Below, piece after piece: positions 37,754 through 47,387 of a stretch of DNA of 64,000 nucleotides. This DNA comes from Oscillospiraceae bacterium (GTDB lineage Bacteria > Bacillota > Clostridia > Oscillospirales > Oscillospiraceae). A program made the position numbers and the translations under genes. Under the pieces are notes generated by a model that was not told the origin of the DNA, made no database searches, and saw nothing but the letters and a program-made list of their open reading frames with translations. Within the stretch, counting starts at the first letter, position 1, and each line of letters begins with the position of its first letter. The stretch lies in the NCBI GenBank assembly GCA_017535865.1, contig JAFXTM010000006.1:62001-126000 (forward strand), given 5' to 3'.

Positions 37754-38845
37754 TCAGCGCAGAACATGGATCGTGTGGTCTGAACTGACGTCGCCTTCGA
37801 TCCCCTCTGTAATGTAAACGTTCCCATTGTTGTCGATCAGTATCGCATCAAAGGAATCCCGATGTGAACGCCAGAAATCCGCTGCTTTATCTAGTCCCAT
37901 GATATAGAGAGCGGTAGAAAGCCCGTCACCCAACATGCCGTCTGATGAGATGATACTGACAGAACTCAAACCGCTTTCCGCAGGGTACCCCGTTGAAGGA
38001 TCAATAATATGCCTGTACGTCGTTCCGGTCTCCTCATCTACAAAAAAGCGCTCATATCCGCCAGATGTAATGACCGCTTTATCCACGATCTTTACGATCG
38101 CCGACAGACCGAAATCCGGGTTGAAAGGATCCTTCACGCCAATCCGCCAGGGACTGCCGTCTGGTTTCGTGCCGAGGCACTGCATGTTTCCCCCAAGGGA
38201 AACGATGGCGGATTCCACGTTGTACTCGCGGAATATCTCCATAAGTCTTTGAGAGGTAAAGCCTTTGGCGATGCCGCCCAGATCGATGGCCTGCCCTGAA
38301 TCCAGCGTAACAAGCCCTGTCTCATCATCCAGCACGACGCGGTCCGCACCGACCCGAAGCATCGTCTCTGCCAGTTCCTCTTCCGTCGGAACGTGGTATT
38401 CCTTGGAAACGAAGCCCCAAAGCTCCATAAGAGGATAAACCGTCAAATCGAAAGCGCCTTCCGTCTCCTCGTACAGTGTCAGCGCTTCCCGGATCATCAC
38501 CGCCGTATCATTCGAAACCTTACCGCTGCCCGTGCGATTCACGCGGGATATCTCGCTGTTCTCCAGACCGATGCTGAGAATATCGTTGAGACGGAGGATC
38601 TCTTCCTTAGCCGCCTGCAAGGCTGCCGCACGGGTGGAACCGAACGCGCTCAGTTCCATAAAGGTGTCCATGCTGTCCACATAGATCGTGCTGCGTTCCG
38701 ACGCCTCGGGATCCGGCGTTGCGGCAGAAGCCGTGCCTCGACCGCCGCAGCCGCAAAGCAAGCCTGTTAAAAGTAGGCATACACAGGCAAACGCGATCCC
38801 CCATCGCCGAATGCATGAAAAGCGTCTCATAATACCCGATTTCAT
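37754..38845 (-). CDS. FAD:protein FMN transferase (ApbE), lipoprotein
   Basis: About 363-residue ApbE-family protein that attaches FMN to exported flavoproteins such as Rnf/Nqr-type subunits. A signal peptide with lipobox LLTGLLCGC (lipidated Cys near residue 32) puts it on the outer face of the membrane. Family motifs are YVDSMDTFMELSAFG, DLGGIAKGFTSQRLMEIF, SLGGNMQCLG and the HIIDPSTGYPAESGLSSVSI region. The frame can start at GTG 38854, but the ATG at 38845 has GGGAG at a better distance. No Rnf or Nqr genes are in the window. Confidence 0.9.
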   Translation of the reverse strand: MKSGIMRRFSCIRRWGIAFACVCLLLTGLLCGCGGRGTASAATPDPEASERSTIYVDSMDTFMELSAFGSTRAAALQAAKEEILRLNDILSIGLENSEISRVNRTGSGKVSNDTAVMIREALTLYEETEGAFDLTVYPLMELWGFVSKEYHVPTEEELAETMLRVGADRVVLDDETGLVTLDSGQAIDLGGIAKGFTSQRLMEIFREYNVESAIVSLGGNMQCLGTKPDGSPWRIGVKDPFNPDFGLSAIVKIVDKAVITSGGYERFFVDEETGTTYRHIIDPSTGYPAESGLSSVSIISSDGMLGDGLSTALYIMGLDKAADFWRSHRDSFDAILIDNNGNVYITEGIEGDVSSDHTIHVLR

Positions 38846-38909
38846 ATTTGACACACTCCCGCTGTTTCATCAGCAGCCTTTCCGTCCTATGATATAAACA
38901 GCCATTTCG

Positions 38910-41153
38910 TTATTTTTTGCCGCGCGATGATTCCCACTCCAGAATGCGGCGGCGCATCCCCTCGATATCCAGCACGCCGCAGGCAAAGCCTTTCCGCACG
39001 AGCTCCTCCGGAAGATATTCGTCATACTTGTCAAAAACAGGAAGCTCCTTGGGATAGACAAGTTCAAGGGGGTCAATCGGCTTTTTAATTTTTTCAAACA
39101 AGACCCGAAAAAATGTATTTTCATCCGCGCTCATGGTAAACTGCAGGAAAAATGGCCTTGCGGAATCAAGATTTCGGAGATCCAGCTCCTCGGCACAGCG
39201 GAGGCGGAGGAAACGCTCCAATGCCAAAAAAGCATAGGTCCCGAGCCAGGGCATCAGGCACCACATGTTTCCGCCGAGGTTAATGAGGTTCTTTTCAGCC
39301 GCTCCGGAGGCCTCGGCCGTACGACGTGCCTGATTCAGTCTCGCAGCGGCGTTCTTCATCAGATAGGGATAGCTCTTTTCCTCACGAAAAACACCCCGCA
39401 TCCGCTCTAAAACGCGAGTATGCAGATCGCCCGGACACTGGCCAAAATACGCAGGGACGCTCCCCTTTACCTGCTCGCAGTATACCTGGTGACGTTTGTG
39501 ATCAATATCCAGGACGCGCCAGACCGCACCGGCGATCGCAAGCTTTTCCCCAAGCGGAGGAGGCAAAACAACCGTGCCGAGCTCTTGGGAATCGCTCCGG
39601 ACTGTGTATTCCTCGCTCTCCTGAAAAACGCCGTAGAAGCGATAGGAGTTTATGATCCGCTCTCCGGTCAGACCGACAATCAGCCCGCCCTGTTCGGTGT
39701 ATTGGATGTGATCGGTTTCGAGGAGATGTTTCAAAAGAGCACGAAAATCCTCCTGGCTGATGCGATGAAAAAAGGTCAGGGAAAGGATCCGGTCGGCAAG
39801 GGCGCGCGGCGACATCTCTCCGCAGGATGCGAGCGTAGACATGGTCTGATGATAGAGCAGGCTGAAAGGAAGTCGGTCCAGACGTGGCGGCTCGACCCAC
39901 CGTTCTTCCAGATACAGCTGGACCATGGCGATCCCCTGAAGCAGTTTCCAGGGAATCGTCGTAGGCAGCATAGCTCGCACTTCCGGCTCGTCCTCCCGCA
40001 TGACGAACCACATCTCAGGAGGCTGTCCGCGGCGTCCCGTACGCCCCATGCGCTGCAGAAAAGAGGACACGGTCCATGGCGCGTCAATTTGAAAAGCGCG
40101 CTCGAGACGGCCGATATCAATGCCTAATTCCAGCGTAGCCGTCGTCACCGTCGTCATAAACTGGGAATCATCCTTCATCACACCCTCCGCCGTCTCGCGG
40201 TAGGCTGCCGAAAGATTGCCGTGATGGATCAGGAAACGGTCGCGTTCGTGTTTGACCTCGCAATAACGGCGCAGGGTCGCCGTAACTGCCTCGCACTCCT
40301 CGCGAGAATTGACAAAGACGAGACACTTTTTCCCGCGTGTATGCTCAAAAATGTAACCGATGCCGGGATCGGCCATCAGGGGCGCCTCGTCTGTCTTCTC
40401 TTCGAGGACAGGCATGCCTTCCGTTTCGGGATAGTCCTCCCCCGCCTGGCTGTTTCGAACATAAAAATGCTCCATCGAGAGGCGCCATTTACTGCCTTTC
40501 GTCTCAATGCGCGGTATCAGCGTCGTACGCCCTGTGCCGATCGAGAGAAACTCCCCTGTTTTTTCGGGATCCCCCATTGTCGCCGACAGTCCGATGCGGC
40601 GCGGATTCACACCTGCCAGCCGTGAAAGCCGTTCGATCAGACAGAGGGTCTGCCCGCCGCGGTCACCGCGCAGAAGTGAATGGACCTCGTCGATCACGAC
40701 AAAGCGCAGATCTCTGAAAAGCCGCGGGATCGCCGCATGCTTGTGGAGCAGAAGCGCCTCGAGAGATTCCGGCGTTATCTGCAGGATGCCGCTCGGATTC
40801 TTTAACAGACGCTCCTTATGGCTCTGTGCCACATCGCCATGCCAGTGCCAGACGGGAATAGATGCCTCTTCGCACAGTTCATTGAGACGCATGAACTGAT
40901 CGTTAATCAAGGCCTTAAGAGGGCCGATATAGATACAGCCGATCGAGCTTGGCGGAGCTTCGGAAAACAGTGTAATGATCGGGAAAAAGGCGGCTTCCGT
41001 TTTTCCAGAGGCGGTGGAAGCCGTCAACAGCAAGTTTTCATCTGTGTTGAAAATGGCGTCTGCCGCCGCGACCTGGATCGCACGCAGATTTTCCCAGCCG
41101 TTACGATAGATATAATCCTGTACAAAGGGCGCGTAGCGATCAAATACGCTCAT
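38910..41153 (-). CDS. BrxHI/Lhr-like superfamily 2 helicase
   Basis: 747-residue DEAD/DEAH-type helicase. Motif I TASTASGKTEA at residues 44-54, motif II DEVH near residue 153 (VVIDEVHSLLRGDRGGQ), motif III LSATMGD, and motif VI QRMGRTGRRGQ. The C-terminal part, with a Lhr-like winged-helix region and a unique 300-residue extension, matches the layout and length of BREX BrxHI helicases, as does its partnership with the BrxD-like gene. The start ATG overlaps the stop of that gene (ATGA). It is the third gene of a coupled triad; see findings. DNA (or RNA) unwinding in an unknown process is inferred. Confidence 0.85.
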   Translation of the reverse strand: MSVFDRYAPFVQDYIYRNGWENLRAIQVAAADAIFNTDENLLLTASTASGKTEAAFFPIITLFSEAPPSSIGCIYIGPLKALINDQFMRLNELCEEASIPVWHWHGDVAQSHKERLLKNPSGILQITPESLEALLLHKHAAIPRLFRDLRFVVIDEVHSLLRGDRGGQTLCLIERLSRLAGVNPRRIGLSATMGDPEKTGEFLSIGTGRTTLIPRIETKGSKWRLSMEHFYVRNSQAGEDYPETEGMPVLEEKTDEAPLMADPGIGYIFEHTRGKKCLVFVNSREECEAVTATLRRYCEVKHERDRFLIHHGNLSAAYRETAEGVMKDDSQFMTTVTTATLELGIDIGRLERAFQIDAPWTVSSFLQRMGRTGRRGQPPEMWFVMREDEPEVRAMLPTTIPWKLLQGIAMVQLYLEERWVEPPRLDRLPFSLLYHQTMSTLASCGEMSPRALADRILSLTFFHRISQEDFRALLKHLLETDHIQYTEQGGLIVGLTGERIINSYRFYGVFQESEEYTVRSDSQELGTVVLPPPLGEKLAIAGAVWRVLDIDHKRHQVYCEQVKGSVPAYFGQCPGDLHTRVLERMRGVFREEKSYPYLMKNAAARLNQARRTAEASGAAEKNLINLGGNMWCLMPWLGTYAFLALERFLRLRCAEELDLRNLDSARPFFLQFTMSADENTFFRVLFEKIKKPIDPLELVYPKELPVFDKYDEYLPEELVRKGFACGVLDIEGMRRRILEWESSRGKK

Positions 41154-42463
41154 ACTGTAAACTCCGTGAACTCTGCGTGTAAACTTTCCTCATCCATCGG
41201 ATTCTGTGCGAACGTAAAGCTGTCCGAACCAAGCAGCTCTGCCACCCCGATCTCCGGATTCTGGTAGACGATATCCAGGACCTGAATGAAATCCCGAATC
41301 AACTCACGCGGCGTAATATGGGAATCAGCGCCGATGCGGCCGAATTCAATCTGAATAAAACTGACCATATCCTTCTGGGTCACGATCTGCGTGTATTCGT
41401 AAAGGGTAGCGTGTATATCCGCAAGTTTTTCCGTCAGCACCAGAAGTTCCTCGTAACTGAGCGGCTGCAGTCTGATCACCGGCGAAAGCAGATCACGGTG
41501 TTCACCGGCAAAGCGACCATCTGCCAGTCGAGAGCGCAGCGCTTCATAGCTGTAAATGCCGCGGCGCGGATCCTCCATGCTCTGCGGCGTACCGGACAGG
41601 ATCATGCCGAGATAGTGCGCCTTGCCCTGCAGGGCATCGTTATACATCGTAAGGATCTTTTCGTAGTTATACTGGCGCGTGACGGCGTTCGGGATCTTAT
41701 AGATATTCACCAGCTCATCGATCAAAATCAGTAAACCGGCATACCCCGCCTGCTTCAGAAAGCATGCGAAAAGCTTCAGATACTCATACCAATCGTCGTC
41801 TGTGATGATAATATTAACACCCAGCTCCTGCTTCGCTTCGGTTTTCGTTGTGTATTCACCGCGGAACCACTTAACAACCAGCGCCTTCGTCACATCGTCT
41901 CCCTTTCGGTTTGCCTCGTAATACAAGCTCAATAGCCGGGCAAAATCAAAACCGTGCACAAGTTCGTTGAGTGAATAGATCACTTCATTGATGCGCTTTT
42001 CCACAAAAAGATCCAGCCCGGGATCCATGGCTGTAAGGCCTTGCTCAGCCATGACCTCCTGCTGCGTATTGCTGATCCAGCGGTCGAGGATCAGCGTCAG
42101 CGCACCGCCCTCCGGTTTGGTCTTGGTCGACATGTTGCGGATGAGTTCCCGATAGGTAGCCAGGCCTTGCCCGCGTGTTCCCTGCAGCCGTCTCTCTGGC
42201 GAGAGATCTGCGTCCACCACGACAAAGTTTTTCGCCATGACATAGTTGCGCATTGTTTGAAGCAGAAAACTCTTGCCGCTTCCGTAACGTCCGACGATGA
42301 AGCGAAACGAGGCGCCTCCTTCGGCAATGACGTCCACATCATGCAGCAGTGCGTCGATCTCGTTCTTCCTTCCTACTGCGATATAAGGAAGGCCAACGCG
42401 CGGCACGACGCCGCCCTTCAAGGCATTGAGCAGCGTTTGCGCGATACGTTTTGGTATCTTCAC
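41150..42463 (-). CDS. BrxD-like P-loop ATPase
   Basis: 437-residue ATP-binding protein of the BREX BrxD/DUF2791 family. N-terminal IAQTLLNALKGGVVPRVGLPYIAVGR, Walker A GRYGSGKS at residues 58-65, VVVDADLSPERRL, and Walker B LLILIDELVNIYKI near residue 245; then SGTPQSMEDPRRGIYSYEALRSRL. In BREX type 2 islands BrxD accompanies BrxHI, PglX and PglZ; here only the helicase and a TerB protein flank it. Starts at GTG overlapping the TerB-gene stop (GTGA) and overlaps the helicase start, so the three are translated together. Confidence 0.85.
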   Translation of the reverse strand: MKIPKRIAQTLLNALKGGVVPRVGLPYIAVGRKNEIDALLHDVDVIAEGGASFRFIVGRYGSGKSFLLQTMRNYVMAKNFVVVDADLSPERRLQGTRGQGLATYRELIRNMSTKTKPEGGALTLILDRWISNTQQEVMAEQGLTAMDPGLDLFVEKRINEVIYSLNELVHGFDFARLLSLYYEANRKGDDVTKALVVKWFRGEYTTKTEAKQELGVNIIITDDDWYEYLKLFACFLKQAGYAGLLILIDELVNIYKIPNAVTRQYNYEKILTMYNDALQGKAHYLGMILSGTPQSMEDPRRGIYSYEALRSRLADGRFAGEHRDLLSPVIRLQPLSYEELLVLTEKLADIHATLYEYTQIVTQKDMVSFIQIEFGRIGADSHITPRELIRDFIQVLDIVYQNPEIGVAELLGSDSFTFAQNPMDEESLHAEFTEFTV

Positions 42464-43911
42464 GGTTTAACCATCTCTTTCAGTTGTTCTGCATAATCCT
42501 CAATCACTTCCGGCTCGCCGTCATACAACAGAACTGTGTCTCCGAACAGATCAAAAAGCTTATCATTGATACTGTCAACCAGAACAGAAAGCAGCAAGCC
42601 TTCGATCTGTACCCAGGTCAAATCTCCGCCATAGAGGATCACGTGCAGAAGCCTGCGTTCTTTTTCATCAAGAGGACATTCAGGCGGGGACAAGGGTGTT
42701 TCAATCATGTTTCTGTCAGGTGATATATCGTCCTCTTCCCTTTCCTCATCTGAAATCAGCTTTTCACGCGTGACGGAAGCATCATCCCGGATCGTGGCGA
42801 GCCGGGAATAATCGATCGTGACGCGTCTTGCCTCCTTCTCCTCACGCTCGCACAGACAGTCATGGATCTTCTCCGCAATGAGCCTGCAGATCCATTTCGT
42901 GCTGAGTCCCGGCTGGATCGCATTCCCACAGCCCGTGCTCTCACGAAGCATGGAGTCAACCGTGCGAATAAGCTCACCGAGCTTTCTGCTGCGCTCAGGC
43001 GCACAGTCCGGCTGAATAACAGTCCAATGCTGATCTCGATACTGATAGGTGCGAAGTGCGTCGATCGAATAGGAAAAACCCGTTCTCTGCTTTTTCTCGT
43101 AAAAGACAGCGTTCTCAAAAAACGTGACCGGAAGAAGAACCTGCGGTCCGAAAAAAAAATCCGACAGCTTCTGTTTCCGATGAGCGGTGTAGTAGGCGTC
43201 CATTTTGCGAAGGACACGCGTTGTCACCGCTTTTGTCAGCTCAGGTTCCAACAAATACAGTTTGGAGCGGTCAAGGCGATAGGAGGAAAGGAAAAGGACT
43301 GCCTGAAACAGCTCCTCATCCGAATGCAACGCTGGTTGGCGAAAGGCCTCCAGATTTCGGTCAAACTCGATCTCGGGCCAGTCTGCAAGAAGAACGGGAT
43401 CCAGCCGGTAAAAAACCACATAATCCCAGAGCCAGCGCTTGAGATAAGCGAAAACTTTAGCGTCAAGGAGAGAATATTCGCGCTGAAAAGCCCTAAGCTT
43501 CTCAAATCCATCCACCGGATCCGATACGCCGATCTGATTGAGAAGCTCATAAATGTAGAGAAAGGCATAGGAAAGGTTTGTTTTTTCCCTCTCACCGCGA
43601 CGCCATTTCGTTCTCCAGGAAAAATAGCCGCGGAGCTCACGATCTGTCAGAGATTGATATGTGGGGAAATAGCGTACCACATCCCGGTCATACAGGTAAT
43701 CGTCTTCATAGATCGCCATCTGCTCTGCTTGTTGGATAAATACCTCTTCCCGCGAACGGTGCAGGGCATCCTCTCCTCTCTCCAGTGAACGCATAGCAAG
43801 GATCTCATCCGGGACCGGTTCATATGAAGCCGCAGGCCGCGGCCGTATTTGCTCATCGCGATACAGCGTCTGGTAAAACCAGGCGGACGCGCGCTTTTTC
43901 CGATTGGACAC
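42460..43911 (-). CDS. TerB-N/TerB-C domain protein
   Basis: 483-residue, highly charged soluble protein. The N-terminal half shows the TerB-N pattern (a YFSWRTKWRRGE element near residue 95) and the last 100 residues a TerB-C-like region (CPLDEKERRLLHVILYGG). No catalytic residues are evident. It starts at GTG 43911, with GAGG seven bases upstream, and is the first gene of the triad with the BrxD-like ATPase and helicase. I infer a sensor or scaffold role. In the 158 bases upstream (43912-44069) I see no confident promoter, only weak -10-like AT-rich stretches. Confidence 0.8.
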   Translation of the reverse strand: MSNRKKRASAWFYQTLYRDEQIRPRPAASYEPVPDEILAMRSLERGEDALHRSREEVFIQQAEQMAIYEDDYLYDRDVVRYFPTYQSLTDRELRGYFSWRTKWRRGEREKTNLSYAFLYIYELLNQIGVSDPVDGFEKLRAFQREYSLLDAKVFAYLKRWLWDYVVFYRLDPVLLADWPEIEFDRNLEAFRQPALHSDEELFQAVLFLSSYRLDRSKLYLLEPELTKAVTTRVLRKMDAYYTAHRKQKLSDFFFGPQVLLPVTFFENAVFYEKKQRTGFSYSIDALRTYQYRDQHWTVIQPDCAPERSRKLGELIRTVDSMLRESTGCGNAIQPGLSTKWICRLIAEKIHDCLCEREEKEARRVTIDYSRLATIRDDASVTREKLISDEEREEDDISPDRNMIETPLSPPECPLDEKERRLLHVILYGGDLTWVQIEGLLLSVLVDSINDKLFDLFGDTVLLYDGEPEVIEDYAEQLKEMVKP

Positions 43912-44069
43912 CGCCGAACCTCGCCCCTTTACTTTTCCAATACATCGAGAAAATGTTCAAACAGTAATTGTCGGACTTTTGGCGGAGAAGTTGTTTATTC
44001 CACGAGGCGACCGTTTCCAACCAAGTCTGATTTGAACGAGATTCCATTTGAAAACTGATACAAGGTATA

Positions 44070-45449
44070 CTACTTCTTTATGCCTTTACGGCGATGCACA
44101 CGGGTGATCAAAACCAGCAGCGCTGCGAAATAGATTGCTGCAATCAGCAGGGTGACCCAGCAGAGCAAGTCCGATTTGGGAGCCAGCCCAACCAGGATCA
44201 GGATCGGCGCGCCCAGAATAATACCAAAGCTGCTGCCGATCACGAGGTTGTTGGCCGCAGGCGTGCTCAGACCAGGATCGACTTCGCGCAGAAGCAGGAC
44301 GCCGGAACTGATGGTACCGGTAAGCATCCCGTACATGGAGATGAGGCCCTCGTAATAGTAATCCGGATAGACCTTTCTGCATACGAACTTAAGATGCAGC
44401 CATGTGACGACGGCGCCGGCTGCCGCGAGCATAAGAAAGGGAATCCACAGACCGCTCAGATCCTCCAGATTGATCGAGGCAATGCCGGCAACGATCATGA
44501 TGTCAAAAAAGAAGCCGGAGATTCGGTTAAGCAGGTAGTTGTTCTGATACTGGCGTCTGATCAGGCCTTTCTTTTTTCCGACTTCCAGTGTCACACGAAG
44601 CAGCATCGCAAGCGCTGAACCAAAAATAAAGTTGAATCCCCAGATCAAGGTGTTCAGTGTTTTTGCGAGTCCGGTCGAAATTGCAGAGATTCCAGAGGTC
44701 AAACCCCACGAACACAGGAAGGTCGCAAGATAGACAAGCAGCACCATCGCGATCTGAACGGAGAGCTTATCGATCGAGTCCGAGACAGGAATCTCATCCT
44801 TGCTCTGAAAAAAACTGACATCCGGTTTATGCTCCACATCGGAAGCAGCCCGAACCTTTCCCCTGCGAACCAGGATGTTAAGCAGGATCACACCAACAAT
44901 ACACGCGACGAGATAACCAGTAGCCGCAATGGAAAGGCCAAAGCTCCGACCGCCTTCAAAACCGAGCGCTTCATAGGTCGAACCCACATTATTGGCTTGG
45001 CCCGGCCCCTGCCCATAGCCCATGGGAAGCAGCAGACCGGATGCCTTGAAAAGCGTGGGTATAAAGGTATAACTGAGAAAAAGCGTGATCAGGAGACCCG
45101 TTATTCCCTGCACAAGATAGGCGCTCACAATAATTGCTCCGGACTTGAGACCGGTCATGTCACCCTTCTCTCCGTTCGCCATGTCGGGAACGCGAAGACT
45201 CATAGCGATAAATCCGAGTGCGATTCCATGATACACGAGCATTTCCATCAACTGACCGTCGATGGACACGATGCCGAGGTACTTGGCCGACAAAAGAAGA
45301 AAACCTCCCAGCACAGCTGTCGGCATCATGCTCTTCCTCACGAAAGAAAAGCGTGCTCGCAGATAATTGGCAAGCAGAATCGATGCGGCGATCACGCCAA
45401 GCTGAATGACGATGTTCCAAAGAGCGATATTTGCGGCCGAATAATCCAT
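44070..45449 (-). CDS. GltS-like sodium/glutamate symporter family
   Basis: 459-residue membrane protein with about 11-12 hydrophobic helices, resembling the GltS (sodium:glutamate) transporter family: two inverted halves, a glycine-rich GLLLPMGYGQGPGQANNVGSTYE stretch near residue 140 and the SMYGMLTGTISSGVLLLREVDP element in the second half. The second half begins after a charged linker (residues 210-235). Substrate cannot be fixed; glutamate or another organic anion is likely. It starts 4 bases after the PlsC-like gene and is probably in its operon. Confidence 0.75.
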   Translation of the reverse strand: MDYSAANIALWNIVIQLGVIAASILLANYLRARFSFVRKSMMPTAVLGGFLLLSAKYLGIVSIDGQLMEMLVYHGIALGFIAMSLRVPDMANGEKGDMTGLKSGAIIVSAYLVQGITGLLITLFLSYTFIPTLFKASGLLLPMGYGQGPGQANNVGSTYEALGFEGGRSFGLSIAATGYLVACIVGVILLNILVRRGKVRAASDVEHKPDVSFFQSKDEIPVSDSIDKLSVQIAMVLLVYLATFLCSWGLTSGISAISTGLAKTLNTLIWGFNFIFGSALAMLLRVTLEVGKKKGLIRRQYQNNYLLNRISGFFFDIMIVAGIASINLEDLSGLWIPFLMLAAAGAVVTWLHLKFVCRKVYPDYYYEGLISMYGMLTGTISSGVLLLREVDPGLSTPAANNLVIGSSFGIILGAPILILVGLAPKSDLLCWVTLLIAAIYFAALLVLITRVHRRKGIKK

Positions 45450-45453
45450 ATTC

Positions 45454-46599
45454 TTACTCCTTTTTCCCGACGTTGATTTTCCACCAGGAGAGATACTTGC
45501 GAATATTTACGCTGGCCGACGAGCACAATTCATAATACTGGCCGTCAAAGCTGAACAGCAGACGACGCTTCTGGACCATGGCCATATTGTCAATTTGACC
45601 GAGAGGAAAAACATAATCATTTATACAAAGCTCCCTCGGATAAAGGACGAGCTTTCCCCTGGCAACCTGTTTCTCGCGATGAGAGCTGTTGATAAGCGAA
45701 AGAATCAGATCATCGTCGGAGAACACTGCTTCTCCGTCTGTGACAGTTCGATCCTTCAGCGCCTGCTGTTGCCAGTCTTCCCATTCAGCAATCGTCTCAA
45801 ACGGCTCCGGAGGGTCAAAAAAGCCGGATACATCAAAACAAAGCGACAGACCGCAATCACAGAAAAGGCGGTCATGCCGGGAATGAAGCGTGCCGAACCT
45901 ACCACACCGGGGGCAGCAGAACAGTGCCAGCTCAAGCTGCTCCGCGAGCCGTTTCCCACGGTAAAAGACACGTTCCTTACGCTGACGCGCCCAGGCGTCT
46001 TCCCAAATATCCCGGTCGATCGAGGCGGTGATGTCACCGGCACGCATGGTTTTCAATTCTTCAGGGGAATAAAGCTGTACTGCATGTCCGAAAAGTCTTC
46101 CGTGACGAATCGTGCGGCTCCAGCGCGGGCGGGCAAGGTATCCTCCCTCGAGCCGATATGTCAGGAGACTTGCGCCGGAAGCGCGGGCAAGCTTGCCGGT
46201 AGCCGGAAACACCTTGGCGGAGCGGCCGTCCCATGTGGCGTCGCCTTCGGCAAAAATGCAGACTGAATGCCCCTCTCTCAAATGACGAAGGCAGGCCTTT
46301 ACTGTGTCGGTGCCCTGTGATCCCTTTCTCCGTGGGATCGGTGACATTGCCCAGAGAAGGATCCGGGAAATAAGGCCTTTCCGAAACAGGTGCTCGCTTG
46401 CGACAAAGTAGAGATCGGTACGCGGAAAGCTCATTGCCACCAAAAGCGGATCATAATCGGTAACATGATTGGCAATCACCAGACAGGGGCCTTCCGGCTC
46501 AACGTCCACATGAGTCAGATTAAAGATCCGTTCGATCGGTCTGTGAAGCAGAGTATAGGCTAGCCGCCAGCATACTTGATGTCGTTTGGCAGGATCCAT
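45454..46599 (-). CDS. PlsC-like acyltransferase with zinc ribbon
   Basis: 381-residue protein. Residues 1-200 form a 1-acyl-glycerol-3-phosphate-acyltransferase-type domain with the catalytic NHVTDYD (HX4D, His45 to Asp50) and FAEGDATWDG (motif III, normally FPEG). A Cys4 zinc-ribbon-like element (CCPRCGRF, then CDCG) follows near residues 228-252, and then a C-terminal beta-rich domain of unknown function. Acyl transfer to a phosphate-containing lipid precursor at the membrane is inferred. The ATG at 46599 has GGGAG upstream; the in-frame TTG at 46605 is less likely. Precedes the GltS-like gene. Confidence 0.82.
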   Translation of the reverse strand: MDPAKRHQVCWRLAYTLLHRPIERIFNLTHVDVEPEGPCLVIANHVTDYDPLLVAMSFPRTDLYFVASEHLFRKGLISRILLWAMSPIPRRKGSQGTDTVKACLRHLREGHSVCIFAEGDATWDGRSAKVFPATGKLARASGASLLTYRLEGGYLARPRWSRTIRHGRLFGHAVQLYSPEELKTMRAGDITASIDRDIWEDAWARQRKERVFYRGKRLAEQLELALFCCPRCGRFGTLHSRHDRLFCDCGLSLCFDVSGFFDPPEPFETIAEWEDWQQQALKDRTVTDGEAVFSDDDLILSLINSSHREKQVARGKLVLYPRELCINDYVFPLGQIDNMAMVQKRRLLFSFDGQYYELCSSASVNIRKYLSWWKINVGKKE

Positions 46600-46620
46600 G
46601 GTCAACTCCCGTTTTTTTTC

Positions 46621-46649
46621 ATTTTATCATTTTCTTTTTTCTTTGACAA
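46621..46649 (-). promoter_or_regulatory. Promoter of acyltransferase-symporter operon
   Basis: TTGTCA (46649-46644), 17-base spacer, TAAAAT (46626-46621), 22 bases before the ATG at 46599. Confidence 0.8.
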
Positions 46650-46676
46650 GTATGCGCCGTGTGCAAAAAGGCAAAG

Positions 46677-46706
46677 CAAGCCGGGATCGAAAAGATCCCG
46701 GCTTAC
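46677..46706 (-). terminator. Terminator after tctA remnant
   Basis: AAGCCGGGATC, loop GAAAA plus a few bases, GATCCCGGCTT; downstream TGCTTTGCCTTTTT on the minus strand gives a weak T-tract. Confidence 0.75.
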
Positions 46707-46728
46707 CAGTAAAACAGACAGGTGACTC

Positions 46729-47343
46729 TCAGGCCTGCGAGGCTTTTTCAGCCGCCCGTTGAGCGGCTTCCGCCTTATTGATCTTGTTTTGATTCCACAT
46801 CGAGTAAAGGATGGACAAAACCGCAAGGACAAAGAATGCTACGGCAATCGGAGAACGGAAGATCTGAAGGAAATCGCCGTGCTTGAGGTTCATGAACCGA
46901 ACGAAGTTTTTCTCGCACATCGGTCCGAGGATCAAAGTAAGAAGAATGGGTGAAAGCGGAAACTCATACTTGTTCATAAGCCATCCGAAAATGCCGAAAC
47001 CAACACAGACGCCAACGTCAAAAACATTCTTGTTTATGGAAAACGCGCCCAGCAGCGAGACTACCAGGATAAGCGGATAAAGAATGGTCTTTTCAACCGA
47101 AACGATCTTGGTGAAAAAACGTACCCCGGCACAGCCAACCAGAAGCATCGCGAGGTTTGCAAGCATCAGAGCGGCAAATACGCCGTAGACCGTGGGCAGC
47201 TCCGTCACATACATCATGGGACCGGGCTGAATGCCCTTCATGATGAATGCGCCCAGCAAAACGGCTGTGACCGCGTCGCCGGGTACACCGAGGGCAAGCA
47301 GCGGGATCATAGCTCCGCCGGAACAGCCGTTATTGGCCGATTC
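46729..47343 (-). pseudogene. 5'-truncated TctA (tripartite tricarboxylate transporter) remnant
   Basis: The C-terminal part of a TctA large membrane subunit: homology begins abruptly at TESANNGCSGGAMIPLLALGVPG, a motif that normally lies near residue 310 of about 500, and continues through the GFGIFGWLMNKYEFPLSPILLTLILGP and acidic tail. The frame remains open upstream only because it reads through the terminator hairpin and the end of the neighbouring permease gene (ATG at 47442). No tctB, tctC or 5' portion exists, so this is a deletion remnant and almost certainly non-functional. Confidence 0.85.
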
Positions 47344-47387
47344 CGTAAAATAATGAAACCGGTTTCCTTTTCTTGCAAAAAACCAAT

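Noticed and set aside
38910..43911. Complete BREX or DISARM system
   Set aside because: No PglX/BrxX methylase, PglZ, BrxA/B/C/L, DrmA/B or nuclease gene lies next to the triad.
43912..44069. Promoter for the TerB triad
   Set aside because: Several AT-rich boxes exist but none pairs a good -35 with a good -10 at a normal spacing.
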